This document shows positions 30,561 to 40,048 of a stretch of 64,000 nucleotides of DNA, piece by piece; positions within the stretch are counted from its first letter, which is position 1; each line of letters starts with the position of its first letter. The position numbers and the translations under genes are program-made. Source of the stretch: Psychrobacter immobilis (GTDB lineage: Bacteria; Pseudomonadota; Gammaproteobacteria; Pseudomonadales; Moraxellaceae). Where the stretch lies: positions 372,001-436,000 of the forward strand of contig NZ_CAJGZM010000003.1 of assembly GCF_904846175.1 (NCBI RefSeq), in the 5' to 3' direction. The notes under the pieces were generated by a model. The model was not told the origin of the DNA and did no database searches. It saw only the letters and a program-made list of their open reading frames with translations.

Positions 30561-31409
30561 GATAGGGCAACTAACCTTGTATCTTGCTAAATGTATATCT
30601 TACTAACTTTGTATTTTACTAAAACCTAAACCGAATTCTTATTGTCACTTTATCAAGCTTTTATGACAGTGGGTATAGCGGTTTGCATGATATAGCCAAT
30701 TTAATATCGCTCAAACTAGGTTGCCGCTTAATCATCCAGCCTTACTTACCCTAAACAAACCTGTCTATTAATACAAGGCGATTGCTGAACTCGTCAGTTA
30801 AAAACTACTGAGTTTAAAAAGAATGAGTAAAAAAGTTGTTGACGATCAAGTGATTGTATCTAGCTGATAGCGGTATTTATTAAAAATGTTATATGCTTAA
30901 AAGCTTCTATATAACGTTTAAGCAATTATGGGTCAGCGGTGTCATATTTGGTGATAAGAGGTGTTACAATAATCAATGCTGTCTATCTATAAGATAGGCG
31001 ACGACACAATAATTTATGATGGTTCATTACCTATTTAATCGTATCTACTATTGGAACTTATTTTCAAAATACTTTTATTATTAAGCGTTTAGACTCATTA
31101 TATTTAATGCTAAAAGCTTGTTTTTATAGTCTTAGCTGTATTTGGTCTACGGCAATCACTATAACTGCCTTACCAAAATTTATCTAGTTTATGATTATTA
31201 TCTTGGGTATTTTATACGGTTATAGTGTAGATAAAACAATGGCTTATGGCGGTTAATTTGAGTTATAATATGAATACTTCAAGAGATTCTAGTAAAAAAT
31301 ATCGTTATATTATGCTGTTATAGTAGGTTTAGTTAAAATAACAGTGCGAAAAATACCAAGTTTGCTCAAGCTTATTGTGGTATTTATTCTAAGGTAAAGA
31401 GAAAAATAT
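30561..31409. other. Long divergent region between aceA and the LysR gene
   Basis: No gene is supported in these 849 bp. They contain TGCTTAAA...TTTAAGCA half-sites (30894-30901 and 30917-30924), a GTTATAT...ATATAAC pair (30889-30915) and a small CTATC...GATAG palindrome near 30985. A TATAAT stretch near 31264 could be the -10 box of the LysR gene. The length suggests complex control or a decayed gene, but no remnant can be read. Confidence 0.5.
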
Positions 31410-32399
31410 ATGAATTTGCAGCGGGTTGATTTGAATTTATTGGTACATTTAGATGTGCTGCTTCGCGAAAAAAATGTGACACGTGCTGCTGAGCAGCTTG
31501 GCATTACCCAGCCTGCGATGAGTAATATTTTGCGACGTTTACGCAAACTGTTTAATGACCCATTATTGGTACGTTCATCAGAGGGTATGACGCCAACTGA
31601 GCGTGCGCTTGAGCTGCAACCACGCATTCGTGAGATACTGGCAGATTTGACGCAAGTGCTTGAGCCGCGTACCGAGTTTCGCCCTTATAGCACCTCCCGC
31701 GTTTTCCGTATTATGACTTCAGACTACGCTGAGGCGACTTTGGTGCCAAAACTGGTTAAAGCCCTTCGCTCTGAAGCGCCCAATGTCATTTTAGATTTCT
31801 TGACGCCATCTGACGTTTCATACAGAGATATGGAGCAGGGGCGGGTAGATTTGGCAATCAACCGCTTTAACGAGATTCCACAAAGCTTCCATCAAGTATT
31901 GGTATGGCGTGATACCTTCAGCTGCTTACTATCTTCTGAAAGTCCTTATGCTCATCGCTTCAACCTCAAAAATTATCTAAAAGCCCAGCATGTTTGGGTA
32001 TCTAAAACCGGTATGGGTGTTGGCTTTGGGGTCAATCCAGAAAAATCTGGCGGACTTGGCTCTATCGATCAGGCGTTGCAACGCTTAGGTCAAAAACGTC
32101 AAATCAGTGTTTTTACCCGTCACTATCAAATGCCTGCCATGCTCGCGGCGAACAAGGATTTGGTTGCAACCTTGCCCACTCGGGTAGCAAAAATGCAGGC
32201 AAATAACGACAGTATCATCATGGAAGAGCCACCGTTCTTTATTCCTGAGTTTGAGCTGACCATGGCTTGGTCACCCTTATTGCAGCATCATCCAGCCCAT
32301 CGCTGGTTGCGTCAGCTTATCATGCACGTTGCTCGCCAAATCGTCGATGATGAAGAGAATCCGCCGCAAGAGATACCGATTATTAATCACTTATTCTAA
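31410..32399 (+). CDS. LysR-family transcriptional regulator
   Basis: The N-terminus is a classic LysR winged helix-turn-helix: LNLLVHLDVLLREKNVTRAAEQLGITQPAMSNILRRLRKLFNDPLLVR. A periplasmic-binding-protein-like effector domain follows (residues about 95-300). The NodD-like variant of the DNA-binding start suggests that subgroup. AAAGAG lies 8 bases before the ATG. It is divergent from aceA and upstream of an aldehyde dehydrogenase, so either could be its target, but a strong terminator separates it from the latter. Effector unknown. Confidence 0.92.
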   Translation: MNLQRVDLNLLVHLDVLLREKNVTRAAEQLGITQPAMSNILRRLRKLFNDPLLVRSSEGMTPTERALELQPRIREILADLTQVLEPRTEFRPYSTSRVFRIMTSDYAEATLVPKLVKALRSEAPNVILDFLTPSDVSYRDMEQGRVDLAINRFNEIPQSFHQVLVWRDTFSCLLSSESPYAHRFNLKNYLKAQHVWVSKTGMGVGFGVNPEKSGGLGSIDQALQRLGQKRQISVFTRHYQMPAMLAANKDLVATLPTRVAKMQANNDSIIMEEPPFFIPEFELTMAWSPLLQHHPAHRWLRQLIMHVARQIVDDEENPPQEIPIINHLF

Positions 32400-32407
32400 T
32401 GCGCTAA

Positions 32408-32478
32408 CAAGAAAATAGACAAATAAAAAAACCAGTTCATGTCTCATGTGCTGGTTTTTTTATTTGTCTATTTTCTTG
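32408..32478 (+). terminator. Very long-stem terminator after the LysR gene
   Basis: A 28-bp perfect stem (32408-32435 with 32451-32478) encloses a 15-base loop. The inner part has ACCAG/CTGGT followed by seven T residues that themselves form part of the stem. This is unusually long for an intrinsic terminator. Confidence 0.85.
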
Positions 32479-32786
32479 GTGATTTAGTTTTTAAGCTTTA
32501 CCTATCATTTAAGCTTATAAGGTCATTTAAGATTATAAGGTTTCAGATGAGCTTTATAAGACTGTCACATTATTAACATCATACTCACACTTCTTTATAA
32601 CTTGTAAACCTATAGCCAATGCATTTTGTTATGCTAAATAGACGTTAAGAAAAAAGACAATTATAGCGGCCATTGTTAAGTGATTCGATAATATCGACTC
32701 ATTTGTTGATAGATTGTTTTTTAACAATTGTGCCTCGCTGATTAAGTATTCATTAAATAATAATCAAATAAATAAGGATAATTATC
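32479..32786. other. Region upstream of the aldehyde dehydrogenase gene
   Basis: No gene is seen in these 308 bp. The palindromic AACAATTG near 32720 shares ACAATT with the aceA operator candidate. AAGGA (about 32774-32778) is the ribosome site. Confidence 0.45.
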
Positions 32787-34175
32787 ATGGCAGATATTAC
32801 CACTGTGAACCCGGCGACGGGTAAAGACATTAAAGACTACACTTATATGAGTAGCGATGAAGTCAATAAAATCATCGATGCCTCGCACAAAGCTTTTTCA
32901 GAATGGCGTTTGGTCAGTGCCGATGAGCGTGCCAAAGTAATCAACTCGATTGGCAATACGCTAATGAAGTATAAAGAAGAGCTCGCGAAGCTGATGACCG
33001 AGGAGCGCGGTAAGACTTTAGAGGCGAGCTTAGGCGAAGTAGATCTATGTAAAGCGATTTGTGATTTCACCGCTGCTGAAGGAGTTGCCGCTCTAGCGAA
33101 TGATGAGCGCGATATCGAAGGTATCAAAAAAGGTTTAATCAGCTACAATCCTATCGGCATTATCTATGGTATCCAGCCATGGAACTTTCCCGCTTATCAA
33201 GTATTCCGCTATACCATTGCAAATCTAATGGCTGGTAATAGTATCCTGCTTAAGCACGCCTCAAACGTAACAGGTTCAGGGTTGTTGATTGAAAAAATCA
33301 TGCATGAGTCTGATTTACCAAACGATTTGTTCCGTACACTCATCATTAATCATGATCAGTCAGAGCAAGTCATTGAGCACGAAAAAGTACGCGGTGTTAC
33401 CTTAACCGGTAGTGATGTCGCCGGCCGAGTGGTAGCGCAGCAAGCGGCTAAAGTGCTGAAAAAGACCGTTATGGAGCTTGGTTCGAACGATGCCTTTATC
33501 GTATTAGAAGATGCGGACTTGGATTTAGCGGCTACTACTTGTGCTCATGCACGTTTATACAATAACGGTGAAACTTGTATCGCAGCTAAACGTTTTGTGG
33601 TCGTCGATAGTGTTTACGATAAATTCCGTGATCTGGTTATTGAGAAATTCAACAGCTACAAGGTTGGCGATCCAATGGAAGAATCGACTGACGTAGGTCC
33701 GATGTCAAGCAGCAAGCAGCGTGATGAGTTGCATAAGCAAGTGCAAGAAAGTGTTAGCAAAGGTGCGACCATTACTTTAGGCGGTGAAGTACCTGATAAG
33801 CCAGGTGCGTTTTATCCACCAACGATTTTGGAGAACATCAAACCAGATCAACCTGCTTATAAAGATGAGTTATTTGGTCCTGTTGCGGCGCTCATTCGTG
33901 CCAAAGACCAAGACGATGCTTTCAGAATTGCTAATGACAGCCGTTATGGACTGGGCGGTGCTATCTTTTCAAAAGACGAAGAGAAGGCGATTCATTTAGC
34001 CCAGCAGCATTTTGACACGGGTATGGTTTATATCAATGGTTATAACTTAGTCAATCCAGGATTGCCATTTGGTGGTGTTAAAGACTCAGGTTATGGTCGT
34101 GAGCATGGTGGCTTTGGTATCAAAGAGTTTGTCAATATCAAAGCTGTGCACGTGGTTGGTAAAAAGCCTGTTTAA
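32787..34175 (+). CDS. NAD(P)-dependent succinate-semialdehyde dehydrogenase, YneI/Sad-like
   Basis: This aldehyde dehydrogenase superfamily enzyme has Asn-133 in QPWNF, Lys-156 in LLKHASN, Glu-230 in MELGSNDAF and catalytic Cys-264 in NGETCIAAKRF. Its length (462) and the LLKHA, GSNDAF and AAKRF variants match E. coli Sad (YneI), which oxidises succinate semialdehyde to succinate. Substrate is inferred from this likeness. AAGGA precedes the ATG and a terminator follows the stop, so it is monocistronic. The product succinate would feed the same pathways as the nearby isocitrate lyase. Confidence 0.9.
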   Translation: MADITTVNPATGKDIKDYTYMSSDEVNKIIDASHKAFSEWRLVSADERAKVINSIGNTLMKYKEELAKLMTEERGKTLEASLGEVDLCKAICDFTAAEGVAALANDERDIEGIKKGLISYNPIGIIYGIQPWNFPAYQVFRYTIANLMAGNSILLKHASNVTGSGLLIEKIMHESDLPNDLFRTLIINHDQSEQVIEHEKVRGVTLTGSDVAGRVVAQQAAKVLKKTVMELGSNDAFIVLEDADLDLAATTCAHARLYNNGETCIAAKRFVVVDSVYDKFRDLVIEKFNSYKVGDPMEESTDVGPMSSSKQRDELHKQVQESVSKGATITLGGEVPDKPGAFYPPTILENIKPDQPAYKDELFGPVAALIRAKDQDDAFRIANDSRYGLGGAIFSKDEEKAIHLAQQHFDTGMVYINGYNLVNPGLPFGGVKDSGYGREHGGFGIKEFVNIKAVHVVGKKPV

Positions 34176-34204
34176 TTATTAGAATGTTTTGGCCTTCTAA
34201 TTTT

Positions 34205-34240
34205 AAATGCCTCGTTATTAAATAACGAGGTATTTTTTTT
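34205..34240 (+). terminator. Terminator after the aldehyde dehydrogenase gene
   Basis: A 12-14 bp stem (about 34205-34218 with 34222-34235, one G-T pair) has a tight loop and a T-tract. Confidence 0.85.
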
Positions 34241-34268
34241 GCTATAAATTACCGATCATTTCAGCACA

Positions 34269-34303
34269 TAAAAAAAGCAGAACCATAACTGGTTCTGCTT
34301 TTT
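34269..34303 (-). terminator. Terminator after purN
   Basis: GCAGAACC (34277-34284) pairs with GGTTCTGC (34291-34298), with an A-tract that becomes the T-tail on the minus strand. Confidence 0.85.
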
Positions 34304-34337
34304 ATAAAATATAGCTCTATATTTAAAGCTTTAGTGC

Positions 34338-35039
34338 CTAATTATTTATCCATAGCTTTAAAGGTAAAGCGGGTAAATAAGATAATTCAGTATCATTATT
34401 TGGATTACTTAAGTTAATAATACCGTTAGCAATCAGTAGTATCGTCCATGGTAGCAGTTGATGTTCACCTTTTTGTACGCGTGCTTGTAGGCTATCAGCA
34501 GTATCTCTTTGATTGACTTCAAGCAACGCTTGGGTCAAAACAGCACCGGCATCAAGCTCAGCGGTGACCAGATGAATACTACAGCCATGATGGCGTTCAC
34601 CGGCTTGTATGGCACGCTGATGGGTATTAAGACCCTTATAAGCAGGCAATAGAGCAGGATGCAGATTAATCATCGGCGCAGGGGCGTTATCGATAAATTC
34701 GCCACTTAGCACCCGCATAAATCCTGCTAAGACAATCAAATCAGGCTGCCAAGCGCTTAGTTGCGCGCTGGCATGGGCTTCAAAGGTTTTGATGCCCATG
34801 CGTTTGCCGCTCGCAACATGAGATAAGACGGCAACGGGAATAGATGCGTCATTGGCACGTGTGATGGCATAAGCGTCTTCACGGTTACTGATGACACCTA
34901 CTATTTCAATCGGTAACGCTCCAGCTTGCATGGCATTAATCAATACTTGCAGGTTGCTACCACTACCAGATACTAAAACAGCGACGCGTAAAGGCTTAGC
35001 TGATTGTTTTGCAATACTTTTTAAATTGTCGTCTGACAT
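34338..35039 (-). CDS. purN: Phosphoribosylglycinamide formyltransferase
   Basis: PurN transfers a formyl group from 10-formyl-THF to GAR, the third step of purine synthesis. VLVSGSGSNLQVLI at the N-terminus binds the phosphate. LAGFMRVLSG, the Asn/His motif INLHPALLPAYKGLNTHQRAI and CSIHLVTAELDAGAVL are family hallmarks. It has 233 residues, about 20 more than E. coli; an N-terminal polar stretch precedes the core. Its ATG overlaps the purM stop by one base (TAATG), so translation is probably coupled. The pair is the end of its transcript. Confidence 0.96.
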   Translation of the reverse strand: MSDDNLKSIAKQSAKPLRVAVLVSGSGSNLQVLINAMQAGALPIEIVGVISNREDAYAITRANDASIPVAVLSHVASGKRMGIKTFEAHASAQLSAWQPDLIVLAGFMRVLSGEFIDNAPAPMINLHPALLPAYKGLNTHQRAIQAGERHHGCSIHLVTAELDAGAVLTQALLEVNQRDTADSLQARVQKGEHQLLPWTILLIANGIINLSNPNNDTELSYLPALPLKLWINN

Positions 35040-36088
35040 TAACGGTACACCACGGCGTCCGCTTCACGCTTGACCATTTCACCTAATTTCCATGCCTTTT
35101 CACCAGCATCGGTCAAGGTTTGAATAGCAGCATCTGCTTTATCTTTAGGGACAACGATGACAAAACCAACGCCGCAGTTAAAGGTACGGTACATCTCGCT
35201 TTGCTCGATATTACCTTGGGTTTGTAGCCAAGTAAATAGTTCTGAGAACTTCCAGCTGTTGGTATCAATGCTAGCCGCCAAGTTATCCGGTAGTACGCGT
35301 GGCAGGTTATCTGTTAAACCGCCACCAGTAATATGTGACATGGCATGTAAGGCTGAGCTACCAAGGGTGTCTTGTAGCGCTTTAATCGCTTTAACATAAA
35401 TGCGAGTAGGAGCCATCAGTGCGTCTTGAATAGGCTGACCGTCTAATTGCTCGTTGCTAGTAGTAATATCAACGCCGCTCACTTCTATGACTTTACGTAC
35501 CAATGAATAACCGTTTGAATGCGCGCCACTTGAGGCAAGGGCAATCAATACATCGCCTTCTGCCACGTTTTCACCAGTGATAACTTCCGCTTCTTCGACT
35601 ACGCCGACGCAGAATCCCGCTAGGTCATAATCATCATCTTGATACATGCCAGGCATCTCAGCCGTTTCGCCACCGATAAGTGCGCAATTTGATAATTTAC
35701 AGCCTTCACCAATGCCAGTGACAACAGTAGCAGCAACATCGACATCAAGCTTGCCTGTCGCATAATAATCTAAGAAGAATAATGGCTCAGCACCGCAAAC
35801 CAATAAATCGTTTACGCACATAGCAACCAAGTCGATACCGATAGTGTCATGACGGTTTAATTGTAATGCCAGTTTAAGCTTGGTGCCGACACCATCAGTA
35901 CCCGAAACCAATAACGGTGAGGTGTAACCAGTCGGAATACGACAAAGCGCCCCAAAACCGCCAAGTCCGCCCACAACCTCAGGACGAGAGGTGGCTTTTG
36001 CCACTGATTTAATACGCTGTACCAACGCATCGCCAGCATCAATATCAACGCCAGCATCTTTGTAGCTTAAAGAAGGCTTGTTACTCAT
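35039..36088 (-). CDS. purM: Phosphoribosylformylglycinamidine cyclo-ligase
   Basis: PurM (AIR synthetase) closes the imidazole ring in purine synthesis using [17 protein letters not shown] at the N-terminus, [51 protein letters not shown] and [14 protein letters not shown] are conserved. Starting at 36088 the protein is 349 residues and aligns with the E. coli start. An ATG two codons earlier (36094) is possible but too close to GAG. purN follows with a one-base overlap. The purM-perM-hda neighbourhood is conserved in gamma-proteobacteria. Confidence 0.96.
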   Translation of the reverse strand: MSNKPSLSYKDAGVDIDAGDALVQRIKSVAKATSRPEVVGGLGGFGALCRIPTGYTSPLLVSGTDGVGTKLKLALQLNRHDTIGIDLVAMCVNDLLVCGAEPLFFLDYYATGKLDVDVAATVVTGIGEGCKLSNCALIGGETAEMPGMYQDDDYDLAGFCVGVVEEAEVITGENVAEGDVLIALASSGAHSNGYSLVRKVIEVSGVDITTSNEQLDGQPIQDALMAPTRIYVKAIKALQDTLGSSALHAMSHITGGGLTDNLPRVLPDNLAASIDTNSWKFSELFTWLQTQGNIEQSEMYRTFNCGVGFVIVVPKDKADAAIQTLTDAGEKAWKLGEMVKREADAVVYR

Positions 36089-36463
36089 GGTCATCTCACA
36101 AATTTTATAGGGAATGAAGGTCTGTCAGTAGAAAAGCGGATCGGTCGTGTTAATTTCGCAGATAGTGCGCGCATTATACCCAAAAATGACCCTTGCCCGC
36201 AAAGCAACTTACCAATATTTGGCTGATATTTGAAGAAGACTGCTAATAAAGACTGTATCAGGCTCAATAAAAAATTAAGAAACAAAAAATGACTGCTTTT
36301 TTGTTGGACTCTGCGATAATAGAACGCCAAAGTCGTTGGCAAAACCTACGACAATGACGCTGCTAAATAACATAATAAATATAAAGTTGCTAACGACATA
36401 ACTTGATTAAAAAACCATCATAAGCCAGCATTTTACATTGACTTAATCGTAGGGTTACCCTTA
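36089..36463. other. Divergent region between purM and the AI-2E family gene
   Basis: No gene is supported in these 375 bp. It should hold the promoters of both divergent units. No clear purine-repressor box was found by eye. TAGGG at about 36450-36454 may serve the rightward gene. Confidence 0.45.
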
Positions 36464-37570
36464 ATGATAAACCAACCAATAGATCCCTTTTTCCGGCGCT
36501 TATTCATCGTCGTTGCGATTGTTGTGACCGTGTTTTTATTGTATTTGATGATGCCGGTTATCGTACCGTTTGTCGTTGCCTTTGTACTGGCTTATTTATT
36601 CAATCCGCTGGTCAAGCGTTTATCAAAATATATCAAGCGTTGGATGGCGATTATTATTGTTTATTCGACCATTACCCTTGGTATGGTGCTGCTGCTTTGG
36701 TGGCTAATACCAACCTTATGGCACCAACTGCAAGCGGCATGGGAATATCTCCCCAAAGTATTAAATTGGTATAACCAAGTTGTGCGTGAGTGGTTTGCCA
36801 ATAATAGCCGCATTCGTCTGCCAGAACTAGAAGCTAAAGGTTTTTCTGAAACCTTGGTTGATTATATGCAAACCAATTACAAGTTTGCTGATGCCAGTAC
36901 CATGATGAGTCAAATACTGGCCTCTAGTATGAATTTTATCAATAATGCTGGCTTGATTGTATTAGTGCCAATTTTAACCTTTTATTTCTTGTTTAATTGG
37001 GACAAGCGTTTACAGACGTGGCGGCTCGCTATTCCGGCGGCTTATAATGAAAAAGTCGTTCAGATTGCCAAAGAATGTGATCAGGCGCTGATGGCATTTA
37101 TTAAGGGTCAGCTGTTGGTCATGGTACTACTGGGCGCGATTTATGCGATACAGTTGCAGCTTATCGGACTTGAGCTTGGCTTGATTATTGGTATGGTCGC
37201 TGGGGTTGCTAGCTTTGTTCCGTACTTGGGTTTTGGTATCGGTTTTATTTCCGCGATTATAGCCTGTCTGTTCCAGTTTGGCTTAGACTGGACTTATCTA
37301 GCGTTGATTGTTGGGGCATTTTTAGTAGGGCAAGCGGCAGAAGGTTATGTTTTGCAGCCACTATTATTAGGCGACAAGATAGGTCTGTCACCGTTATGGG
37401 TTATCTTTGCGGTATTGGCAGGGGCAAGTTTGCTGGGCTTTGTTGGTATGCTTATCGCGCTACCGGTGTCCGCTGTGCTTAATGTTTTATTCCGTCATCT
37501 GTATGCTTATTACCAATCGACTGACTTTTATAAAGGTCGTAAACAGTTGGCTTTATTTGAAGAAAAATAA
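36464..37570 (+). CDS. perM: AI-2E family permease (PerM-like)
   Basis: This polytopic inner-membrane protein of 368 residues belongs to the AI-2E/PerM transporter family. The N-terminal helix pair (LFIVVAIVVTVFLLYLMMPVIVPFVVAFVLAYLFNP), a soluble middle part, and C-terminal helices with FVPYLGFGIGFISAI, LVGQAAEGYVLQPLLLGDKIGLSP and the closing FVGMLIALPVSAVLNVL are typical. Members export autoinducer-2 or act as Na+/H+ antiporters; the substrate here is unknown. It lies between purM (divergent) and hda (same strand), the standard order. Confidence 0.9.
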   Translation: MINQPIDPFFRRLFIVVAIVVTVFLLYLMMPVIVPFVVAFVLAYLFNPLVKRLSKYIKRWMAIIIVYSTITLGMVLLLWWLIPTLWHQLQAAWEYLPKVLNWYNQVVREWFANNSRIRLPELEAKGFSETLVDYMQTNYKFADASTMMSQILASSMNFINNAGLIVLVPILTFYFLFNWDKRLQTWRLAIPAAYNEKVVQIAKECDQALMAFIKGQLLVMVLLGAIYAIQLQLIGLELGLIIGMVAGVASFVPYLGFGIGFISAIIACLFQFGLDWTYLALIVGAFLVGQAAEGYVLQPLLLGDKIGLSPLWVIFAVLAGASLLGFVGMLIALPVSAVLNVLFRHLYAYYQSTDFYKGRKQLALFEEK

Positions 37571-37687
37571 ATTTATAATAAATTAATCTTGTAGCGCTTT
37601 TTTCTGCTAGTTAAGTGTGAATTTTAGCACCTCATCAATCATTAATAGTTTATTGTAAAATGGATAAATAATGATTGATTGGGCTTA

Positions 37688-37858
37688 ATGGGTAAAAGAC
37701 TTGTCAGTCATTTTGCAAATATGTTATATATAGGCGCAGTATTAACGGTATTTGCCGTTACTAGGTTGGCTTTGATAAGTGTAAAAGTTAGCAAAGCCAG
37801 TTTACAGAATATTAGTCGTTTAGCCTTTTTAGTGATTGCGCTACGCAAACCGAGTTGA
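37688..37858 (+). CDS. Possible small hydrophobic protein, 56 aa, just before hda
   Basis: An ATG-TGA frame (MGKRLVSHFANMLYIGAVLT...) encodes 56 residues with two hydrophobic stretches and a basic end. It stops 6 bases before the hda ATG, a spacing that would suit translational coupling. No clear ribosome site precedes it, and such AT-rich hydrophobic frames also arise by chance. Speculative. Confidence 0.3.
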   Translation: MGKRLVSHFANMLYIGAVLTVFAVTRLALISVKVSKASLQNISRLAFLVIALRKPS

Positions 37859-37864
37859 TGATTC

Positions 37865-38668
37865 ATGGCAGAAGCACAGCTAAGTCTCAATCTGGACATT
37901 AAGCATGATGCGAGTCTCAGCGACTTTGCCGGTCCGGGTTGGATGTCTATTATCGATGCAGTGCGGCAGCTCCATGTCGGCCTGATTGGTCAGCTGTACC
38001 TATTTGGCAGCCCAGAGACAGGCAAGTCGCACTTATTATCCGCCATTTGTGAGTCGTTTATTGAGATGGACAAATCGGCAATTTGTCTGTCATTGAATGA
38101 GCTGATTCATACCGATGTCAATGTTCTATCCTCTCTAGAGAATTTTTCCCTGATTGCGATTGATGATTTAGAGGTGCTTGAGCAAAGCAGTCAATGGCAA
38201 GAAGCATTGTTTCACCTGATTAATCGTAGCCGAGAAGGGCAGCGTCAGCTGATTTTTGCCTCTAACAAACCGGCGACCGAATTACCGTTTCAGCTAACAG
38301 ACTTGCTTACCCGTTTGGCGCAATCGCCAAGCTTTAAAGTGCCGACTGGTCATGATTTGGCAGACCGTCAGGCATTGTTGCAATCTATCTTACGCCGGCG
38401 TGGTTGGCAGTTCGATGAGCGCATTATTGATTATTTGCTTACTGAAGGCCCGCATCGTATCGGCGCTATGATGGACGTACTGAACTATATTCAGCCGATG
38501 TTCTCCAATCTTGGCCGCAGTAATATATCTAAAGCGGTCATCAGTGATGCGCTGCGCACCATCGATGAGCAAACGCTTGCCGCCGAGCTTGCCGATATCG
38601 CCCAAGAAACGCAAGTAGATAATGATGTCGCCAATCAAGACCAACATACCATGCCGCTCGATTTTTAA
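37865..38668 (+). CDS. hda: DnaA regulatory inactivator Hda
   Basis: Hda is an AAA+ protein that, bound to the beta clamp, stimulates hydrolysis of DnaA-bound ATP and so prevents re-initiation of replication. The N-terminal clamp-binding peptide QLSLNL is at residues 5-10. A Walker A motif (GSPETGKS, 48-55) and Walker B with Asp-100/Asp-101 (LIAIDDLEVL) follow. The arginine-finger region and the C-terminal helices are kept. It has 267 residues, longer than E. coli Hda (about 233) because of an acidic, Gln/Asp-rich tail after residue 245. Position after the PerM-like gene is conserved. Confidence 0.93.
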   Translation: MAEAQLSLNLDIKHDASLSDFAGPGWMSIIDAVRQLHVGLIGQLYLFGSPETGKSHLLSAICESFIEMDKSAICLSLNELIHTDVNVLSSLENFSLIAIDDLEVLEQSSQWQEALFHLINRSREGQRQLIFASNKPATELPFQLTDLLTRLAQSPSFKVPTGHDLADRQALLQSILRRRGWQFDERIIDYLLTEGPHRIGAMMDVLNYIQPMFSNLGRSNISKAVISDALRTIDEQTLAAELADIAQETQVDNDVANQDQHTMPLDF

Positions 38669-38735
38669 TATTTCATTTTTTAACAATCATAAACACGCCC
38701 TTTATACCGCCACCTTACTATCTCTGGAATAAATT

Positions 38736-39434
38736 ATGAAACCAAACGCTTCTTTGCTAAAAAAACTGACTGTTGGCTCGTTACTAATGACTGCTGGCTC
38801 AGTATCGATGTTATCGCATGCTGCAGTGACCTTGCTTGTCGATGACCATATCAAAGTGACTGCGATTAATGGCCAAGAAATCCAGCAAAGCGCGTTTCAG
38901 CCATTGAAGAAGTCGTTTACCTTAGAGCCGGGTCAGCATGCGATTACCGCTAAATATGATCGTTTATACAATTTGCCGCGTGATGAGCACGATTATTTGC
39001 GCTCAGGTAATGTGAGTGTGACGGCAGAATTGAAAGACAATCAAACCTACCGTCTCACTATGCCAAATCAGCCAGAAAAATATGAAGCGGCAAGAGAGTA
39101 TGCAAAGCGTCCGACATTAGCAGTGCAGCAGAATAACACTATCGTGGCAAGCCAGCAGAGTCTAGGCGGTAATCAAGGTGGTTTGTTGTCAGGTTTGGGT
39201 AAAACATTGGGCGGGGTATTTGGTGGCGCTGATGATGCCGAGCTACAAAACCAACGTGCAATAGCTGCTTTAGGTCAACCTACTGCCAGCACTGTAAATA
39301 CAGGCGCAGTGACCACGATTTCGCAAACCACAAGCGCTGCGGCATCTACCAATACTTTAGATCAGTTTATGCAAATTTGGCTCCAAGCAACCCCAGCTGA
39401 GCGTGAGAAAATGCGTCAGTGGATTCAGAAGTAA
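38736..39434 (+). CDS. DUF2057 (YccT-like) secreted protein
   Basis: A signal peptide ends near Ala-29/30 (SVSMLSHAA). The first mature part (VTLLVDDHIKVTAINGQEIQ, FTLEPGQHAITAKYDRLY) matches the DUF2057/YccT family of small periplasmic proteins of unknown function. A Gly-rich stretch (GGNQGGLLSGLGKTLGGVFGG) and a Ser/Thr-rich linker lead to a C-terminal amphipathic helix (QIWLQATPAEREKMRQWIQK), which is not part of the basic domain. A terminator follows 28 bp after the stop. Confidence 0.82.
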   Translation: MKPNASLLKKLTVGSLLMTAGSVSMLSHAAVTLLVDDHIKVTAINGQEIQQSAFQPLKKSFTLEPGQHAITAKYDRLYNLPRDEHDYLRSGNVSVTAELKDNQTYRLTMPNQPEKYEAAREYAKRPTLAVQQNNTIVASQQSLGGNQGGLLSGLGKTLGGVFGGADDAELQNQRAIAALGQPTASTVNTGAVTTISQTTSAAASTNTLDQFMQIWLQATPAEREKMRQWIQK

Positions 39435-39461
39435 AAAGTAATTAATTGGCAAATACAGCGC

Positions 39462-39492
39462 AAAAAAAAGCACCTAAATTAGGTGCTTTTTT
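39462..39492. terminator. Bidirectional terminator between the DUF2057 gene and dps
   Basis: GCACCTAA-A-TTAGGTGC (39470-39486) is flanked by an eight-base A-tract and a T-tract, so it can stop transcripts from either side. Confidence 0.9.
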
Positions 39493-39559
39493 CTTACTTA
39501 CTCATTCACTAATGACGTTTTTAGAAACAGTAATTTAGTGATAACTGATTCTTCAGCAG

Positions 39560-40048
39560 TTATTTAGCCAAAAAGGCGTTATACATCCAAATCAGCTTTT
39601 CTTGCTGTTGTACGTACTCATCAACTAAGTCAGCCGTACCTTGGTCTTCAGCTTTCTGTGCTAACGCTGACACTTCACGTTGCTCTTCAATCAGCGCTTG
39701 TAGACCAGTTACAACGCCTTTCACACAAGCATTACCGTCTTTTACGTTTTTATCTTCTTGAATGCTAGTATGTTGGCTAAAGTCGCTATAAGCATGAAGC
39801 GGCGTGCCACCCAAGGTTAAAATACGTTCAGCGATTTCATCAATTTCTACTTGCAAATTGGTATACAGCTCTTCGAACTGTGGGTGCAAGGTGAAGAAAT
39901 GCTCACCTTTTACGTTCCAGTGATAGCCACGTACGTTGATGTAGAACATATGATAGCTTGATAATAAATCGTTTAGCTTCGCAATCACTTCGCTCATATC
40001 TGCTTTTTCTAGACCGATTTGGTTGGTTGCATTATTAGTATTACTCAT
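39560..40048 (-). CDS. dps: Dps-family ferritin-like DNA protection protein
   Basis: Dps forms a 12-mer that oxidises Fe(II) with peroxide, stores the mineral and often binds DNA in stress and stationary phase. The ferroxidase ligands are in FYINVRGYHWNVKGEHF and the helix LQVEIDEIAERI. The length (162) fits. The short N-terminal tail MSNTNNATNQIGLEKADM has only one lysine, so DNA binding through the tail is doubtful. AAGGA lies 7 bases before the ATG. The upstream 372 bp contain no obvious OxyR site that could be fixed by eye. Confidence 0.93.
   Translation of the reverse strand: MSNTNNATNQIGLEKADMSEVIAKLNDLLSSYHMFYINVRGYHWNVKGEHFFTLHPQFEELYTNLQVEIDEIAERILTLGGTPLHAYSDFSQHTSIQEDKNVKDGNACVKGVVTGLQALIEEQREVSALAQKAEDQGTADLVDEYVQQQEKLIWMYNAFLAK

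Noticed and set aside
36089-36342. A leftward frame of about 83 codons upstream of purM
   Set aside because: It needs a TTG start, lacks a ribosome site, overlaps the purM start and translates AT-rich promoter DNA.
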